A stretch of 64,000 nt of DNA from Pandoraea pneumonica (GCF_902459645.1 NZ_CABPSK010000004.1:434001-498000); one strand, 5' to 3'; counted from the stretch's first letter, positions 20,043-28,558 are shown. Made by a program: numbers and translations. The notes: generated from the sequence alone by a model not told the origin.

Positions 20043-21227
20043 ATGCCTCTCTCGAATTCGTCAGTCCCCATCTCGCCACGCACGTGGCCAGCCGCCGCCT
20101 CCACGCCACGCGAACCTAGCCCCAACTTGAACGCCCTCTTGGAACAACCGCTGAAGCAGGTACTAAGCGCGCACCGGGAGGGTCGCATCGACTCGTCGAT
20201 ACTGTTGTCTATGCTTCGACGCTCTGGGTGTGCCGCCGCCGATGAACTTCTCGCCCTGTGCAAGTTCGCCACCACGTCTGCGCGACAGTCCACAGCCGAT
20301 GCGGCAAAGCTTCGCGATACCGTGATCTCGCTGTTTGTCTCCCCCCCACCTCAGCGAACACTCGATCAGCTGCGCGACACCGGCATGTTCCGCACGAGAC
20401 TGCCGCACGAATGGCCCGATCGCAACGATCTCGAGCTGTTGTCCTCCGACGAAGGGCTGCTGCTCTGGCTCGAGTACGGCTCGACACCGGACGGCTACCA
20501 ACGGCTATTCTTCGACTACGTCAGCCAATTTCTTCGCGTCCAGGCTATCGACGAGCCGCCTGCCATGGACATCGGTCCGGCGCTGCGGGTTCTCGTTGCG
20601 GTCGGACGCGACGCCGCTAACGATGTCCCCGATCCGTTCAACACCGGGCAGACGCTGCCCCCGCTCACGCACCTGTGCGCCATCCATGCCCCCGAGTGGC
20701 TCCCGTTCTTGCTCGACATCGGTGTCTGTGCCAACCAATGCGACCGGGAAGGCAACCCGCTACTCTACCGAGCGCTCGTCGCCGTAACACGCGCCGCGCG
20801 AGATGCTGGACGGACACCGCGCGAAACGACCCACGACTTGGAAGATTGCGTTGCGCTTATGGTCGAGCATCGCACTACGCTGATGGTCTCCGATCTCGAA
20901 GGCACACCGCTCACCGTTCGCCTGATTCGTGACGGTTACATCGACGCTGCGCGCGTGTTGCTCCAGTTCGACGCGAGCCCATCTGCCACCGATGCGGAAA
21001 TGAACTCGGTACTGCATCACCTGGCCAAGACACTTCAGCCGGCTGCGTCACAAAGCAGCGCAGCCGTTGTCGCCTTCATCGCCGCCTTGGCCGCCGGCGC
21101 CGATCCCCATCTTCCCAATGCGAGAGGAGAAACGGCCATCAACCTGCTCCCCCCGCCTCAGCGTGAACATTTCCGTTTCGTGGCTTCGCACTATCTCCGC
21201 TGGTCGCACTCTGACGTCACCCCGTAA
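20043..21227 (+). CDS. Ankyrin-repeat-like protein of unknown function
   Basis: A 394-residue protein that I do not recognise by name. The first 30 residues are Ser/Pro-rich and disordered-looking. The C-terminal half contains degenerate ankyrin-type helix-turn-helix units: LTHLCAIHAPEWLPFLLDIG with a following REGNPLLYRAL, then GTPLTVRLIRDGYIDAARVL and LLQFDASPSATDAEMNSVLH, and last a unit with AGADPHLPNARGETAINLL. There is no signal peptide or membrane helix. The ATG at 20043 lacks a clear ribosome-binding site, so the start is uncertain. Ankyrin proteins in these bacteria range from housekeeping proteins to secreted effectors; the Ser/Pro N terminus would fit an exported protein, but no secretion genes are nearby. 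It is divergent from the DUF1415 gene. Confidence 0.7.
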   Translation: MPLSNSSVPISPRTWPAAASTPREPSPNLNALLEQPLKQVLSAHREGRIDSSILLSMLRRSGCAAADELLALCKFATTSARQSTADAAKLRDTVISLFVSPPPQRTLDQLRDTGMFRTRLPHEWPDRNDLELLSSDEGLLLWLEYGSTPDGYQRLFFDYVSQFLRVQAIDEPPAMDIGPALRVLVAVGRDAANDVPDPFNTGQTLPPLTHLCAIHAPEWLPFLLDIGVCANQCDREGNPLLYRALVAVTRAARDAGRTPRETTHDLEDCVALMVEHRTTLMVSDLEGTPLTVRLIRDGYIDAARVLLQFDASPSATDAEMNSVLHHLAKTLQPAASQSSAAVVAFIAALAAGADPHLPNARGETAINLLPPPQREHFRFVASHYLRWSHSDVTP

Positions 21228-21338
21228 GCTCGACATCAGTTGGTGATCGCCGCCTGACGGCCTCACCGCCAGCCGCTGCCACGTGCGACACGTCGCATCT
21301 CCCGTCCGATTGCCATGCGGCATTCGGACGCACCTTTA

Positions 21339-21361
21339 AAGATGCATTTGTTTTACATCTT
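21339..21361 (+). promoter_or_regulatory. NsrR-type operator in the hmp promoter
   Basis: AAGATGCATTT and TTTTACATCTT form two 11-base half-sites one base apart, matching the known NsrR pattern of E. coli hmp. The TATAAT -10 box begins at 21361, so NsrR bound here would block RNA polymerase until nitric oxide damages its iron-sulfur cluster. Confidence 0.85.
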
Positions 21362-21442
21362 ATAATCACTCCGTAGTGCGCGACGTCTGACGCCCTCAGC
21401 GTCGCGCCCGACTCACAACCACAACACTTCGGAGTGTGCCCC

Positions 21443-22642
21443 ATGCTTTCCGCTGCTTCCCGCCCGTATATCGACGCCAGCGTGCCGGTGCTGCGCGACC
21501 ACGGACTCGCCATCACGCGTCACTTCTACGCCAGCATGTTCGAGGCTCACCCCGAACTGCGCGATCTCTTCAACATGGGGAATCAGGCAAGCGGTGCCCA
21601 ACAGCAATCGCTCGCCTCGGCGGTGTTTGCCTATGCGGCCAATATCGACAACGCTGCCGCGCTCGCACCGGTCATGGAGCGCATCGTGCACAAGCACGTC
21701 TCGGTCGGCATCACGCCTGCGCACTACCCAATCGTCGGTCGCCATCTGTTGGCCGCCATCAAAGACGTATTGGGCGACGCGGCCACGCCCGAACTGATCG
21801 CCGCGTGGGACGAAGCGTACTGGCTGCTGGCGGGCGAGTTGATCGCTGCCGAGGCCCGCTTGTCGGAGCGCACGCATGCGCCGCTGGGCGCACTGCGCGA
21901 GCTGGTGGTGACCGATGTCGATCGCGAAACCGAACACATCGTCTCGTACTATCTGCAAACGCCGGAAGGCACCTCACCGGGCGAATTCGTGCCGGGACAA
22001 TATGTGAGCGTCGCCGTCACGCTGCCGGACGGCCTGCGTCAGCGCCGCCAGTACAGCCTGTCGGACGCGCCGGGTGCGTCGCACTGGCGTATCACCGTCA
22101 AACGGGAAGACGCTTCGAACGGCAAGCCCGCCGGGCAGGTCTCGAACTGGTTGCATGCGAATCTCAAGGCAGGCGATCGCGTGCAGGTGAGCCCGCCGTA
22201 CGGCGAATTCACGACGACGCTCGATGCCGAGCATCCGCTGGTATTGCTCAGTGCAGGGGTAGGCATCACGCCGATGATGTCGATGCTCGCCACGTTGGCG
22301 GCCAATGGCTCGCGCCGCGAGATCGTGTTCGCACACGCCGCACGCAACGCGGCACATGTTGCGCTGCGCCGTCAGTGGCTGCACGCGGGCACGCAATTGC
22401 CGCACCTGCGTGTCGCCACGTTCTTCGAGACGCCGTTGGCCGACGAGCGCGAAGGCACCGACTACACCTTCGCTGGCCGCATGGACGTGAGCCGCTTGGC
22501 ATTGCCCGACGGCGCGGACTACCTGCTGTGCGGCCCCACCCCGTTCATGCAAACGCAGTGGCGTGCCCTGCGCGACTTGGGGGTGCCCGCCGAGCGCATC
22601 CATCGCGAAGTGTTCGGTCCGGAGGCGCTCGATCTGGGTTGA
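21443..22642 (+). CDS. hmp: Flavohaemoprotein, nitric oxide dioxygenase
   Basis: A 399-residue cytoplasmic enzyme that oxidises nitric oxide to nitrate using NAD(P)H and oxygen. The N-terminal globin domain covers about residues 1-138, with HFYASMFEAHPELRDLFNMG and the haem proximal His in MERIVHKHVSVGI. The FAD domain follows with RRQYSLSDAPGASHWR. The NAD domain has GVGITPMMSMLATLA and ends with LLCGPTPFM and REVFGPEALDL. I chose the ATG at 21443 because GGAG lies about 8 bases ahead; the GTG three codons upstream is less likely. The NsrR-type box directly upstream shows that expression answers to nitric oxide. Confidence 0.95.
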   Translation: MLSAASRPYIDASVPVLRDHGLAITRHFYASMFEAHPELRDLFNMGNQASGAQQQSLASAVFAYAANIDNAAALAPVMERIVHKHVSVGITPAHYPIVGRHLLAAIKDVLGDAATPELIAAWDEAYWLLAGELIAAEARLSERTHAPLGALRELVVTDVDRETEHIVSYYLQTPEGTSPGEFVPGQYVSVAVTLPDGLRQRRQYSLSDAPGASHWRITVKREDASNGKPAGQVSNWLHANLKAGDRVQVSPPYGEFTTTLDAEHPLVLLSAGVGITPMMSMLATLAANGSRREIVFAHAARNAAHVALRRQWLHAGTQLPHLRVATFFETPLADEREGTDYTFAGRMDVSRLALPDGADYLLCGPTPFMQTQWRALRDLGVPAERIHREVFGPEALDLG

Positions 22643-22655
22643 TATCGTCGACCGA

Positions 22656-22720
22656 CTCAGTTGATGAACTCGGTTGACGAACTCAGTCGACGAACTCGAT
22701 CGATTCGCTCAGTCGATCAA
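22656..22720. repeat. Five tandem 13-base repeats
   Basis: Five consecutive 13-base units share the core CTCrGTyGAyGAA: CTCAGTTGATGAA, CTCGGTTGACGAA, CTCAGTCGACGAA, CTCGATCGATTCG and CTCAGTCGATCAA. The last unit runs over the stop codon of the minus-strand phosphodiesterase gene. Confidence 0.85.
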
Positions 22721-23536
22721 CTTGCCAGCGGCGTCGTAGAAGGGATGCGCGCCGCCCGCATCGTCGACAAAGCCGAGATGCGAGACGAGCCCGCTTTGCG
22801 GCGTGTACCGGTGCAACTGGAATGCGGGCGGGTCGAGCACCCACGCTGACGGCCCGCCCTCGCGCAAATCGAGCGCGACCTGATGCGCGGGCGATGGGCA
22901 CACGCTGGCGATGGTGCCAGCGAAACGCGTGTGAATCGGACGATGCACGTGCCCGCAAATCAGCCGTTCCACGTTATCGAAGCGGCGCACTACTGCGGCG
23001 AGTTTCGCCGCATCGCCCGCGTCGAGCGCTTGCACGTCCATGTGCTCGATGCCGCAGGCAAACGGCGGGTGATGCATGGCGATGACCGTCGGTGTGGCCG
23101 TGTCGGCGGCGAGCGTAGCTTCGAGCCAATCGAGTCGCTCGTCGCACAGACGGCCGCCACCGTTAGGCGGGTCTTGCGTATCGAGCGCGACGAGCCGCAA
23201 CGGCCCGAACATCGCCGTGTATTGCACGAAGTCGCCCGGCTTGCCGAGATACGTATGCTCGGGAAACACTTCGCGCAAGGCATCGCGCCCGTCGTGATTG
23301 CCGATGACGAGGTAGTACGGAATTTCGAGCGGCGTGAGCAAACGGCGCAGATGCTCGTATTCTTCGCGTGCGCCGAAGTCCACCAGATCGCCCGTGAGCA
23401 CGACGAAGTCGGGCCGCGGCACGAGGGTATTCAAACGCGCCACGCAGCGCTCGAGATAAGCGGCGGTATCCACGCGCCGATAGGCCAGTTTGCCGGGCCG
23501 TTTGATGTGAAGGTCGCTGATTTGCGCGAACAGCAT
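22709..23536 (-). CDS. Metallophosphoesterase, class III cyclic/glycero-phosphodiesterase-like
   Basis: A 275-residue calcineurin-like phosphodiesterase. All metal-site motifs are present: QISDLHIKRPGK (Asp and His), GDLVDFG, GNHDGRDAL, HHPPFACGI and GHVHRP. This is the pattern of CpdA/GpdQ-type enzymes that cut cAMP or glycerophosphodiesters. I chose the ATG at 23536 (MLFAQISDLHI), as relatives start there. That leaves 7 bases after the ABC ATPase stop, while the upstream start would overlap it and has no ribosome-binding site. Being last in the ABC importer operon points to a phosphodiester being imported and then hydrolysed inside the cell. The C-terminal tail is encoded by the last unit of a 13-base tandem repeat. 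Confidence 0.85.
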   Translation of the reverse strand: MLFAQISDLHIKRPGKLAYRRVDTAAYLERCVARLNTLVPRPDFVVLTGDLVDFGAREEYEHLRRLLTPLEIPYYLVIGNHDGRDALREVFPEHTYLGKPGDFVQYTAMFGPLRLVALDTQDPPNGGGRLCDERLDWLEATLAADTATPTVIAMHHPPFACGIEHMDVQALDAGDAAKLAAVVRRFDNVERLICGHVHRPIHTRFAGTIASVCPSPAHQVALDLREGGPSAWVLDPPAFQLHRYTPQSGLVSHLGFVDDAGGAHPFYDAAGKLID

Positions 23537-23543
23537 GAGCGGG

Positions 23544-24587
23544 TTATCCGTGAAGCGTAAAGACATGAGCGGCAGGCAACGACAAGCCCACCGAATCGCC
23601 GACGCGGCATTCGCGACGGCTCGAAACTTCTACCAGCACTGCACCGGCCGGTGACACACCGCCGACCGTCAGGCGCGTGCGGTCACCGAGAAATTGCACG
23701 GCTTCGATTTGTCCGACGAGCGGGGCATCGACCGGCGGCACCACAATGGCATCTTCCGGGCGGAAGTACAGTTCTTGCGCGTCGGCGCGCACGTCCGGGC
23801 AAGCCAGCCGTCCGCCTTCCGTATGGAAGTGGCCATCGCGCCACACCCCGGCAATGCGATTGAGCGTGCCGACGAAATTGGCCACGTGGCGCGACGCCGG
23901 TTGATAGTAGATGTCGCGCGGCGCACCGATCTGCTCGATACGCCCGGCGCTCATCACCACGATGCGATCGCCCAGCGCCATCGCTTCATCCTGATCGTGC
24001 GTGACGTACACCGTCGTCACGCCGAGCCCGCGTAGCAACTTGTCCATATCGGCGCGCACGGTTTCGCGCAGCTTTGCGTCGAGCGCCGTCAGCGGCTCGT
24101 CGAGCAGCAGCACGCGTGGCTCCGGCGCGAGTGCACGCGCCAGCGCGACGCGTTGCTTCTGTCCGCCCGAGAGCTGTGCGATGGCACGATCGGCAAACGG
24201 CGTCAGATGCACGAGATCGAGCAGTTCGTTCACGCGCTTATCGACTTGTGCCGAGGGCAGGCCACGCAGTTTCAGGCCGTAAGCCACATTGCCGCGCACG
24301 GTGAAGTTGGGGAACAGCGCGTAGTTCTGGAACACCATGCCGACGCGACGCTTTTCGATCGGCAGACGCGTCACGTCTTCATCGCCAAAGCGCACACGTC
24401 CGCCTGCGTCCGGACGCTCTAGGCCCGCGATCATGCGCAGCGTGGTGGTCTTGCCGCAACCCGACGGGCCGAGCAGCACCAGCGTCTCGCCTGCACCGAT
24501 CGTCAGATCGAGCGGCTGCAAGACGGTGTTGCCATTGAACGTCTTGGCACAGCGTTCGAGATGGATCGGAATCGAAGTCAGTTTCAT
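23544..24587 (-). CDS. ABC importer ATP-binding protein (Fe3+/spermidine/2-AEP type)
   Basis: A 347-residue ATPase on the cytoplasmic face of an ABC importer. The Walker A motif is GPSGCGKTT at about residue 39, the Q-loop is FQNYALFPNFTV, the signature is LSGGQKQRVALARAL, and Walker B with switch region reads VLLLDEPLTALD and THDQDEAM. The C-terminal 110 residues form the TOBE/OB regulatory domain of the PotA/FbpC/PhnT type. It is the fourth gene of an operon with a binding protein, two permeases and a phosphodiesterase. The substrate class (organophosphate, 2-aminoethylphosphonate or other) is inferred only from those neighbours. Confidence 0.92.
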   Translation of the reverse strand: MKLTSIPIHLERCAKTFNGNTVLQPLDLTIGAGETLVLLGPSGCGKTTTLRMIAGLERPDAGGRVRFGDEDVTRLPIEKRRVGMVFQNYALFPNFTVRGNVAYGLKLRGLPSAQVDKRVNELLDLVHLTPFADRAIAQLSGGQKQRVALARALAPEPRVLLLDEPLTALDAKLRETVRADMDKLLRGLGVTTVYVTHDQDEAMALGDRIVVMSAGRIEQIGAPRDIYYQPASRHVANFVGTLNRIAGVWRDGHFHTEGGRLACPDVRADAQELYFRPEDAIVVPPVDAPLVGQIEAVQFLGDRTRLTVGGVSPAGAVLVEVSSRRECRVGDSVGLSLPAAHVFTLHG

Positions 24588-24618
24588 TGCAATTTCCTAG
24601 GCATTCGATGGGCGGGGT

Positions 24619-25422
24619 TCAAGTGCGGCCGCGAGCGTTGCGGATCTTGGCGCGCTGCGCCGTCATCTGCATGACGATCAGCAGCGGCACGATCAGCACG
24701 AAAAACACCGCCGTATAAGCGCTGCCGATTTCCAGACGCAGCGACGCGTAAGCGTCTGCCAGCCCCACCGGCAGCGTCTTCGTATCGGGCGTATGCAGCA
24801 TCCACGTCAGGTTGAATTCACCGAGCGAGAGCGTCACCACGATGAGCGCCGCCGCAACGATTTCACTGCGGATATTGGGCAGCACCACCGTCATGAAGCG
24901 GCGCAGGAAGCTCGCGCCGAGACTCGCCGCGCCCTCTTCCATCAGCTTGATACGCGTATCGGCACAGGCCGCCGCGACGGCACGCACCATGAACGGCAGC
25001 GTGAAGATCACGTGCCCCACCACGATGAACGCGAGGCTCTCGCGAAACCCGCGCATGCCGCCGTACACGCTGATGAGCGCCAGCGCGCTCGCCAGCCCAG
25101 GCAGCGCGATAGGCAGCGTGAGCAGTTCTTCGATCCAGCGCGCCATGCGGCTATTCCAGCGCGCGAGCACATAGCCCGCCGGTACGCCCAGCAGCGTCAC
25201 GAGAATGAGCGTGGCCGCGCCGACATACAGCGAGTTGAGAATGGCGTCGTGATAGTCCTGCCAGACCTGAATCACCCACTTAAACGTGAGACCGGCCGAC
25301 GGGCCACGGAAGTAATTCACCGACAATCCGGCGAGAATCGACATTCCCACCGGCACCAGCAAGAACGCGCACATCAGCAGCGTGAGCAGCAGTTGCAGCG
25401 TGAAAAGGGTTTTCTTGAGCAT
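24619..25422 (-). CDS. ABC importer permease, second subunit
   Basis: A 267-residue inner-membrane protein with six hydrophobic segments and the binding-protein-dependent EAA loop (MEEGAASLGASFLRRFMTVV), the contact point for the ATPase. The type is that of PotC/ThiP/PhnV permeases. I chose the ATG at 25422 because GGAGG stands ahead and the product begins MLKKTLFTLQLLLTLLM, a typical first membrane helix; the frame extends a further 72 codons upstream into the neighbouring gene without a ribosome-binding site. It starts 5 bases after the stop of the first permease gene. Confidence 0.92.
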   Translation of the reverse strand: MLKKTLFTLQLLLTLLMCAFLLVPVGMSILAGLSVNYFRGPSAGLTFKWVIQVWQDYHDAILNSLYVGAATLILVTLLGVPAGYVLARWNSRMARWIEELLTLPIALPGLASALALISVYGGMRGFRESLAFIVVGHVIFTLPFMVRAVAAACADTRIKLMEEGAASLGASFLRRFMTVVLPNIRSEIVAAALIVVTLSLGEFNLTWMLHTPDTKTLPVGLADAYASLRLEIGSAYTAVFFVLIVPLLIVMQMTAQRAKIRNARGRT

Positions 25423-25427
25423 GCGAA

Positions 25428-26252
25428 TCAGCCTCCGGCGGCAACCGTCTGCCCGGCGAAGTTGCGCGCGAGCATGAGCACGGCCCACGTGACGATGCCG
25501 AGAATCACCGAGAGCGCCGCTGCCGTCGCCACGTTGGCGTTGAGCGTGAACTCGGTGTAGATCGTCATCGGCAGCACGTCGATGTCGGTCGCGAGTGTGA
25601 AGGCGGTGCCGAACGCGCCGACCGAGGTCGCGAAGCACATCGCGCCCGAGGCGATCAACGCGGGAGCGAGTGCGGGCAGCGTCACGTCGCGCAGAATGGC
25701 AAACGGCCCGGCACCCAGCGACGACGCCGCTTCCGAGAGGGAATGATCGAGCGACTCCGCCGCCGCCATCACAGCGAGGATCACGCGCGGAATCGAGAAA
25801 TACAGATAGCCGAGAAAGAGCCCGGCCAGCGAATACGCAAACACCAGCTTGTGACCGACGAGCTTTGACGTCAGGTCGCCAATCGAGCCCTGACGTCCCG
25901 CGAGCATGATGACCATGAAGCCGACCACCACGCCGGGGAATGCCAGCGGCAACGTGAGCATCGACACGAGGATCGATTTGCCCGCGAAGTTATGCCGGGT
26001 GAGAAAGAGGCCCGCAACGAGCGAGAGTGCCAGCGTGGCGAGCGTGACCAGTGCCGAGAGCACCACCGTCTGCCACAGGCTGTCGAGATAGCGCGCGTTG
26101 GTGAGAATGGCGCGATAGGTCTCGAACGCGTGACCGTCGCCGCTCACCTGCACAAGCGCCGCCATCGGCAACAGCCAGAAGGCCAGAAACACCGCCAGCG
26201 CCGGCAGCAGGAGTGCCACGCGCCAACCGCGCGGCAGGGTCAGGTCTCGCAT
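25428..26252 (-). CDS. ABC importer permease, first subunit
   Basis: A 274-residue inner-membrane protein with six membrane segments. It starts with a short cytoplasmic tail (MRDLTLPRGWR), then a long helix ending LLPMAALVQVSG. The EAA loop reads LSEAASSLGAGPFAILRDV and matches permeases of the Fe3+/putrescine/2-AEP import group. A GAGG ribosome-binding site stands before the ATG. It lies 36 bases downstream of the binding-protein gene and 5 bases upstream of the second permease, so the operon order is binding protein, two permeases, ATPase, phosphodiesterase. Confidence 0.92.
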   Translation of the reverse strand: MRDLTLPRGWRVALLLPALAVFLAFWLLPMAALVQVSGDGHAFETYRAILTNARYLDSLWQTVVLSALVTLATLALSLVAGLFLTRHNFAGKSILVSMLTLPLAFPGVVVGFMVIMLAGRQGSIGDLTSKLVGHKLVFAYSLAGLFLGYLYFSIPRVILAVMAAAESLDHSLSEAASSLGAGPFAILRDVTLPALAPALIASGAMCFATSVGAFGTAFTLATDIDVLPMTIYTEFTLNANVATAAALSVILGIVTWAVLMLARNFAGQTVAAGG

Positions 26253-26288
26253 CGTCTTGTTCCTCTTTCTCAGTCCCGTCGCCCGTGC

Positions 26289-27302
26289 TTAGCGCACGTT
26301 CTTCAGATATTGCTGACCGAACGCATCCTGCTGGTCGGCAAGCTTCTGAAGATCGACCGGCTTCACACGCGCGTAGTCGGTGGCGGGCAGGAACTTTGCT
26401 GCCACGTCAGCCGGCATCGTGTTGGCACGCACCGGACGCAGGAACGCTTGCGACCAATGGGCCTGCCCCTTGTCGGAGAGCGTGTAGTCGATCACCTTCT
26501 TGCCGTTGTCAGCGTGCGGCGCGTTCTTCACGAGCGCGATCACGTACGGCAGCGACACGGTGCCTTCCATCGGAATCACGAACTGCACGTTGGCGCGGTC
26601 CTTGTAGATCGCACGATAGGCGTTGAAGTCGAAGTCGATCAGGATCGGAATTTCGCCCGAGAGCACGCGCGCATAAGCGGTTTGCTTCGGCACGATCGGC
26701 GCGTTGGCCTTGAGCTTCTGGAAGAAGCTGATGGCCGGGCCGAAGTTGTCCATCGAGCCGCCCAGGGCCTGATTGGCGGCAATCGCTGCGGCGTAACCGG
26801 CGAAGGCGCTGCTCGGGTCCAGATAGCCCACCATGCCGCGATATTCCGGCTTGAGCAGGTCGGCCCACGAACGCGGCACCGGCTTGCCTTCGAGCGCGTC
26901 GCGGTTCACGAAGAAGCCGACCGTGCCCGAGTGGATGGTGGTCCACAGGCCGTTCGGATCCTTCATGTTGGCGGGCACTTGATCCCAATGCGCGGGCTTG
27001 TACGGGGCGAGCAGGCCCTTCTTACCGGCTTCGATGGCCGAGGTGATGCCGAGATAGACGACATCGGCCACCGGCGCTTTCTGCTCGGCGATCAACTGGG
27101 CAACAGCCTGACCCGAGTTCTTGTTGTCGAGCGGCACGCGAATGCCGGTGTCTTGCGCGATGGCCTTGACCTGACCGGCCCAATCGGCCCATTCCGGCGG
27201 GCAGTTGTAGCAGATCGCCGTCTGCTGGGCCTGCGCGGCGCCAGCGCCGAGCAAGGTGAAAAGCGCCAGCGTGCGGGCGGCGCGGGTGATCCAAAGCTTC
27301 AT
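26289..27302 (-). CDS. ABC importer periplasmic substrate-binding protein
   Basis: A 337-residue secreted binding protein. The signal peptide ends at about residue 25 (GAGAAQAQ, a Sec cleavage site). The mature part resembles iron/thiamine/2-aminoethylphosphonate-type binding proteins (SBP_bac_8-like), with VYLGITSAIEAGKKGLLAPY, TIHSGTVGFFVNRDAL and SFAGYAAAIAANQAL-like segments. An unusual start of the mature chain, AICYNCPPEWADWAGQ, has two close cysteines. AGGAG precedes the ATG. The ligand is unknown. Neighbouring permeases, ATPase and phosphodiesterase, plus the LacI regulator upstream, point to a phosphate-bearing organic compound. Confidence 0.9.
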   Translation of the reverse strand: MKLWITRAARTLALFTLLGAGAAQAQQTAICYNCPPEWADWAGQVKAIAQDTGIRVPLDNKNSGQAVAQLIAEQKAPVADVVYLGITSAIEAGKKGLLAPYKPAHWDQVPANMKDPNGLWTTIHSGTVGFFVNRDALEGKPVPRSWADLLKPEYRGMVGYLDPSSAFAGYAAAIAANQALGGSMDNFGPAISFFQKLKANAPIVPKQTAYARVLSGEIPILIDFDFNAYRAIYKDRANVQFVIPMEGTVSLPYVIALVKNAPHADNGKKVIDYTLSDKGQAHWSQAFLRPVRANTMPADVAAKFLPATDYARVKPVDLQKLADQQDAFGQQYLKNVR

Positions 27303-27340
27303 TTCTATGGGCTCCTGTGTGTCTGACTTAACTTCCGGTA

Positions 27341-27419
27341 CTGCCGACCTACTGAATGAATGAAAACGGGTGCCGCGTACTGTGCCGACTTACTGAATGA
27401 AAACCGGTGCCACGTGCTG
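27341..27419. repeat. Imperfect direct repeat (two copies, about 38 bases)
   Basis: The first copy (CTGCCGACCTACTGAATG, then AAAACGGGTGCCGCGTACTG) and the second copy (TGCCGACTTACTGAATGA, then AAACCGGTGCCACGTGCTG) lie next to each other between the LacI gene and the binding-protein gene. The first copy has an extra ATGA. They could be duplicated operator sequences or simple duplication. Confidence 0.75.
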
Positions 27420-27443
27420 CGATGAGCGATGCCCTGCCGCCAC

Positions 27444-28481
27444 TCATCGGCGCGGCGGCGCAGCCACCGTGCCGCCACGTCGAATCGCGTGCGGCAGGAT
27501 GAGTGCGTGGTTCGCATCGACGGTGCCCGGCGCGGCAGAGGCCGCACGCCCGTCGATCTGGGCCAGCAGGCGTTGCGCTGCATGGCGGCCGATCTCGACG
27601 CTCGGCTGCACCACCGTGGCCAGCGTCGGGGAAAGCAGTTCGCCCACGGCCAGCCCGTCGAAGCCAAGCACCGAGATGTCGTCCGGCACGCGCAGCCCGG
27701 CTTCGCGCAGGGCGCGCATCGCGCCAAGCGCGAGCAAGTCGTTCGAGCAGAACAGCGCCGTGGGACGCGCGCCGTCGCGCTCGCGCTGCGCCAGCCACTC
27801 GCGCACGCGTTCGCCACGGGCACCACTGTTGAAATCGATTTCGACGGCCGGCAGCGGCGTGAGCCCGGCGGCTTGCATGGCGTCGCCATAGCCGAGAAAG
27901 CGGCGCTTGGCGCGATCGGACGCATGCAGCGCGCCGGTCACCATCACGATGTCGCGATGGCCGGCTTCGATCAGCATCGACACGCCTTGGGCGGCGGCGG
28001 CGCGGTTATCGACCGACACGCAGGGCCGGTTCGGCGCATCGTTGTAGACGAGTTGGCAAGCCACGCCTTCAGCGGCAAGGTCGTCGACCAGCGCACTGTG
28101 TTCGGCGTCGGCCAGGGTCAGCAGCAAGCCGTCCACGCGCTGTTGCAGCAGCGTTTCGATGGCGTTGCGCTCGCGTTCGGGGTCGTATTGGGTGGTGACG
28201 AGCAACAGGCGGCGGCCGGTGCCGTCGATGGCGGCCTCAATGCCTTCCAGACAGTCGGCAAACACCGGGTTGCCCAGCGTGGGGAGCATCACGCCGATGA
28301 GACCGGTGCGCTCGCCGCGCAACTGGCGGCCCAGCGCGTTCGGGCGGAATTTCAGTTCGGCGGCAGCGGCCTGCACGCGAGCCAGCGTCTCCGGGCGCAC
28401 TAGCTGCGGCGAATTGAGCGCCCGCGACACCGTCGCAATCGAACAGCCCGCGCGCTGCGCCACATCCCGAATATCTGCCAC
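27444..28481 (-). CDS. LacI-family transcriptional regulator
   Basis: A 345-residue repressor. The HTH with hinge helix spans residues about 1-60 (IRDVAQRAGCSIATVSRALN, then RPNALGRQLRG). The periplasmic-binding-protein-like ligand domain begins with GLIGVMLPTLGNPVFADCLE and includes the dimer-region motif FCSNDLLALGAMRALREAG. I chose the GTG at 28481 because AGGAGA lies 7 bases ahead and the protein then starts with the HTH; the longer frame from 28535 adds a non-conserved leader. It lies upstream of the ABC importer operon on the same strand and probably controls it. Two tandem perfect palindromes of LacI type stand 80-100 bases upstream of its start. Confidence 0.92.
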   Translation of the reverse strand: MADIRDVAQRAGCSIATVSRALNSPQLVRPETLARVQAAAAELKFRPNALGRQLRGERTGLIGVMLPTLGNPVFADCLEGIEAAIDGTGRRLLLVTTQYDPERERNAIETLLQQRVDGLLLTLADAEHSALVDDLAAEGVACQLVYNDAPNRPCVSVDNRAAAAQGVSMLIEAGHRDIVMVTGALHASDRAKRRFLGYGDAMQAAGLTPLPAVEIDFNSGARGERVREWLAQRERDGARPTALFCSNDLLALGAMRALREAGLRVPDDISVLGFDGLAVGELLSPTLATVVQPSVEIGRHAAQRLLAQIDGRAASAAPGTVDANHALILPHAIRRGGTVAAPPRR

Positions 28482-28558
28482 GCCCCGTCTCCTTTTGTCG
28501 TGCTGCCAACGGTTTACCCTTCCGAGCAATAACAACCGTTAGCGGCTTTTGCGCAAAT

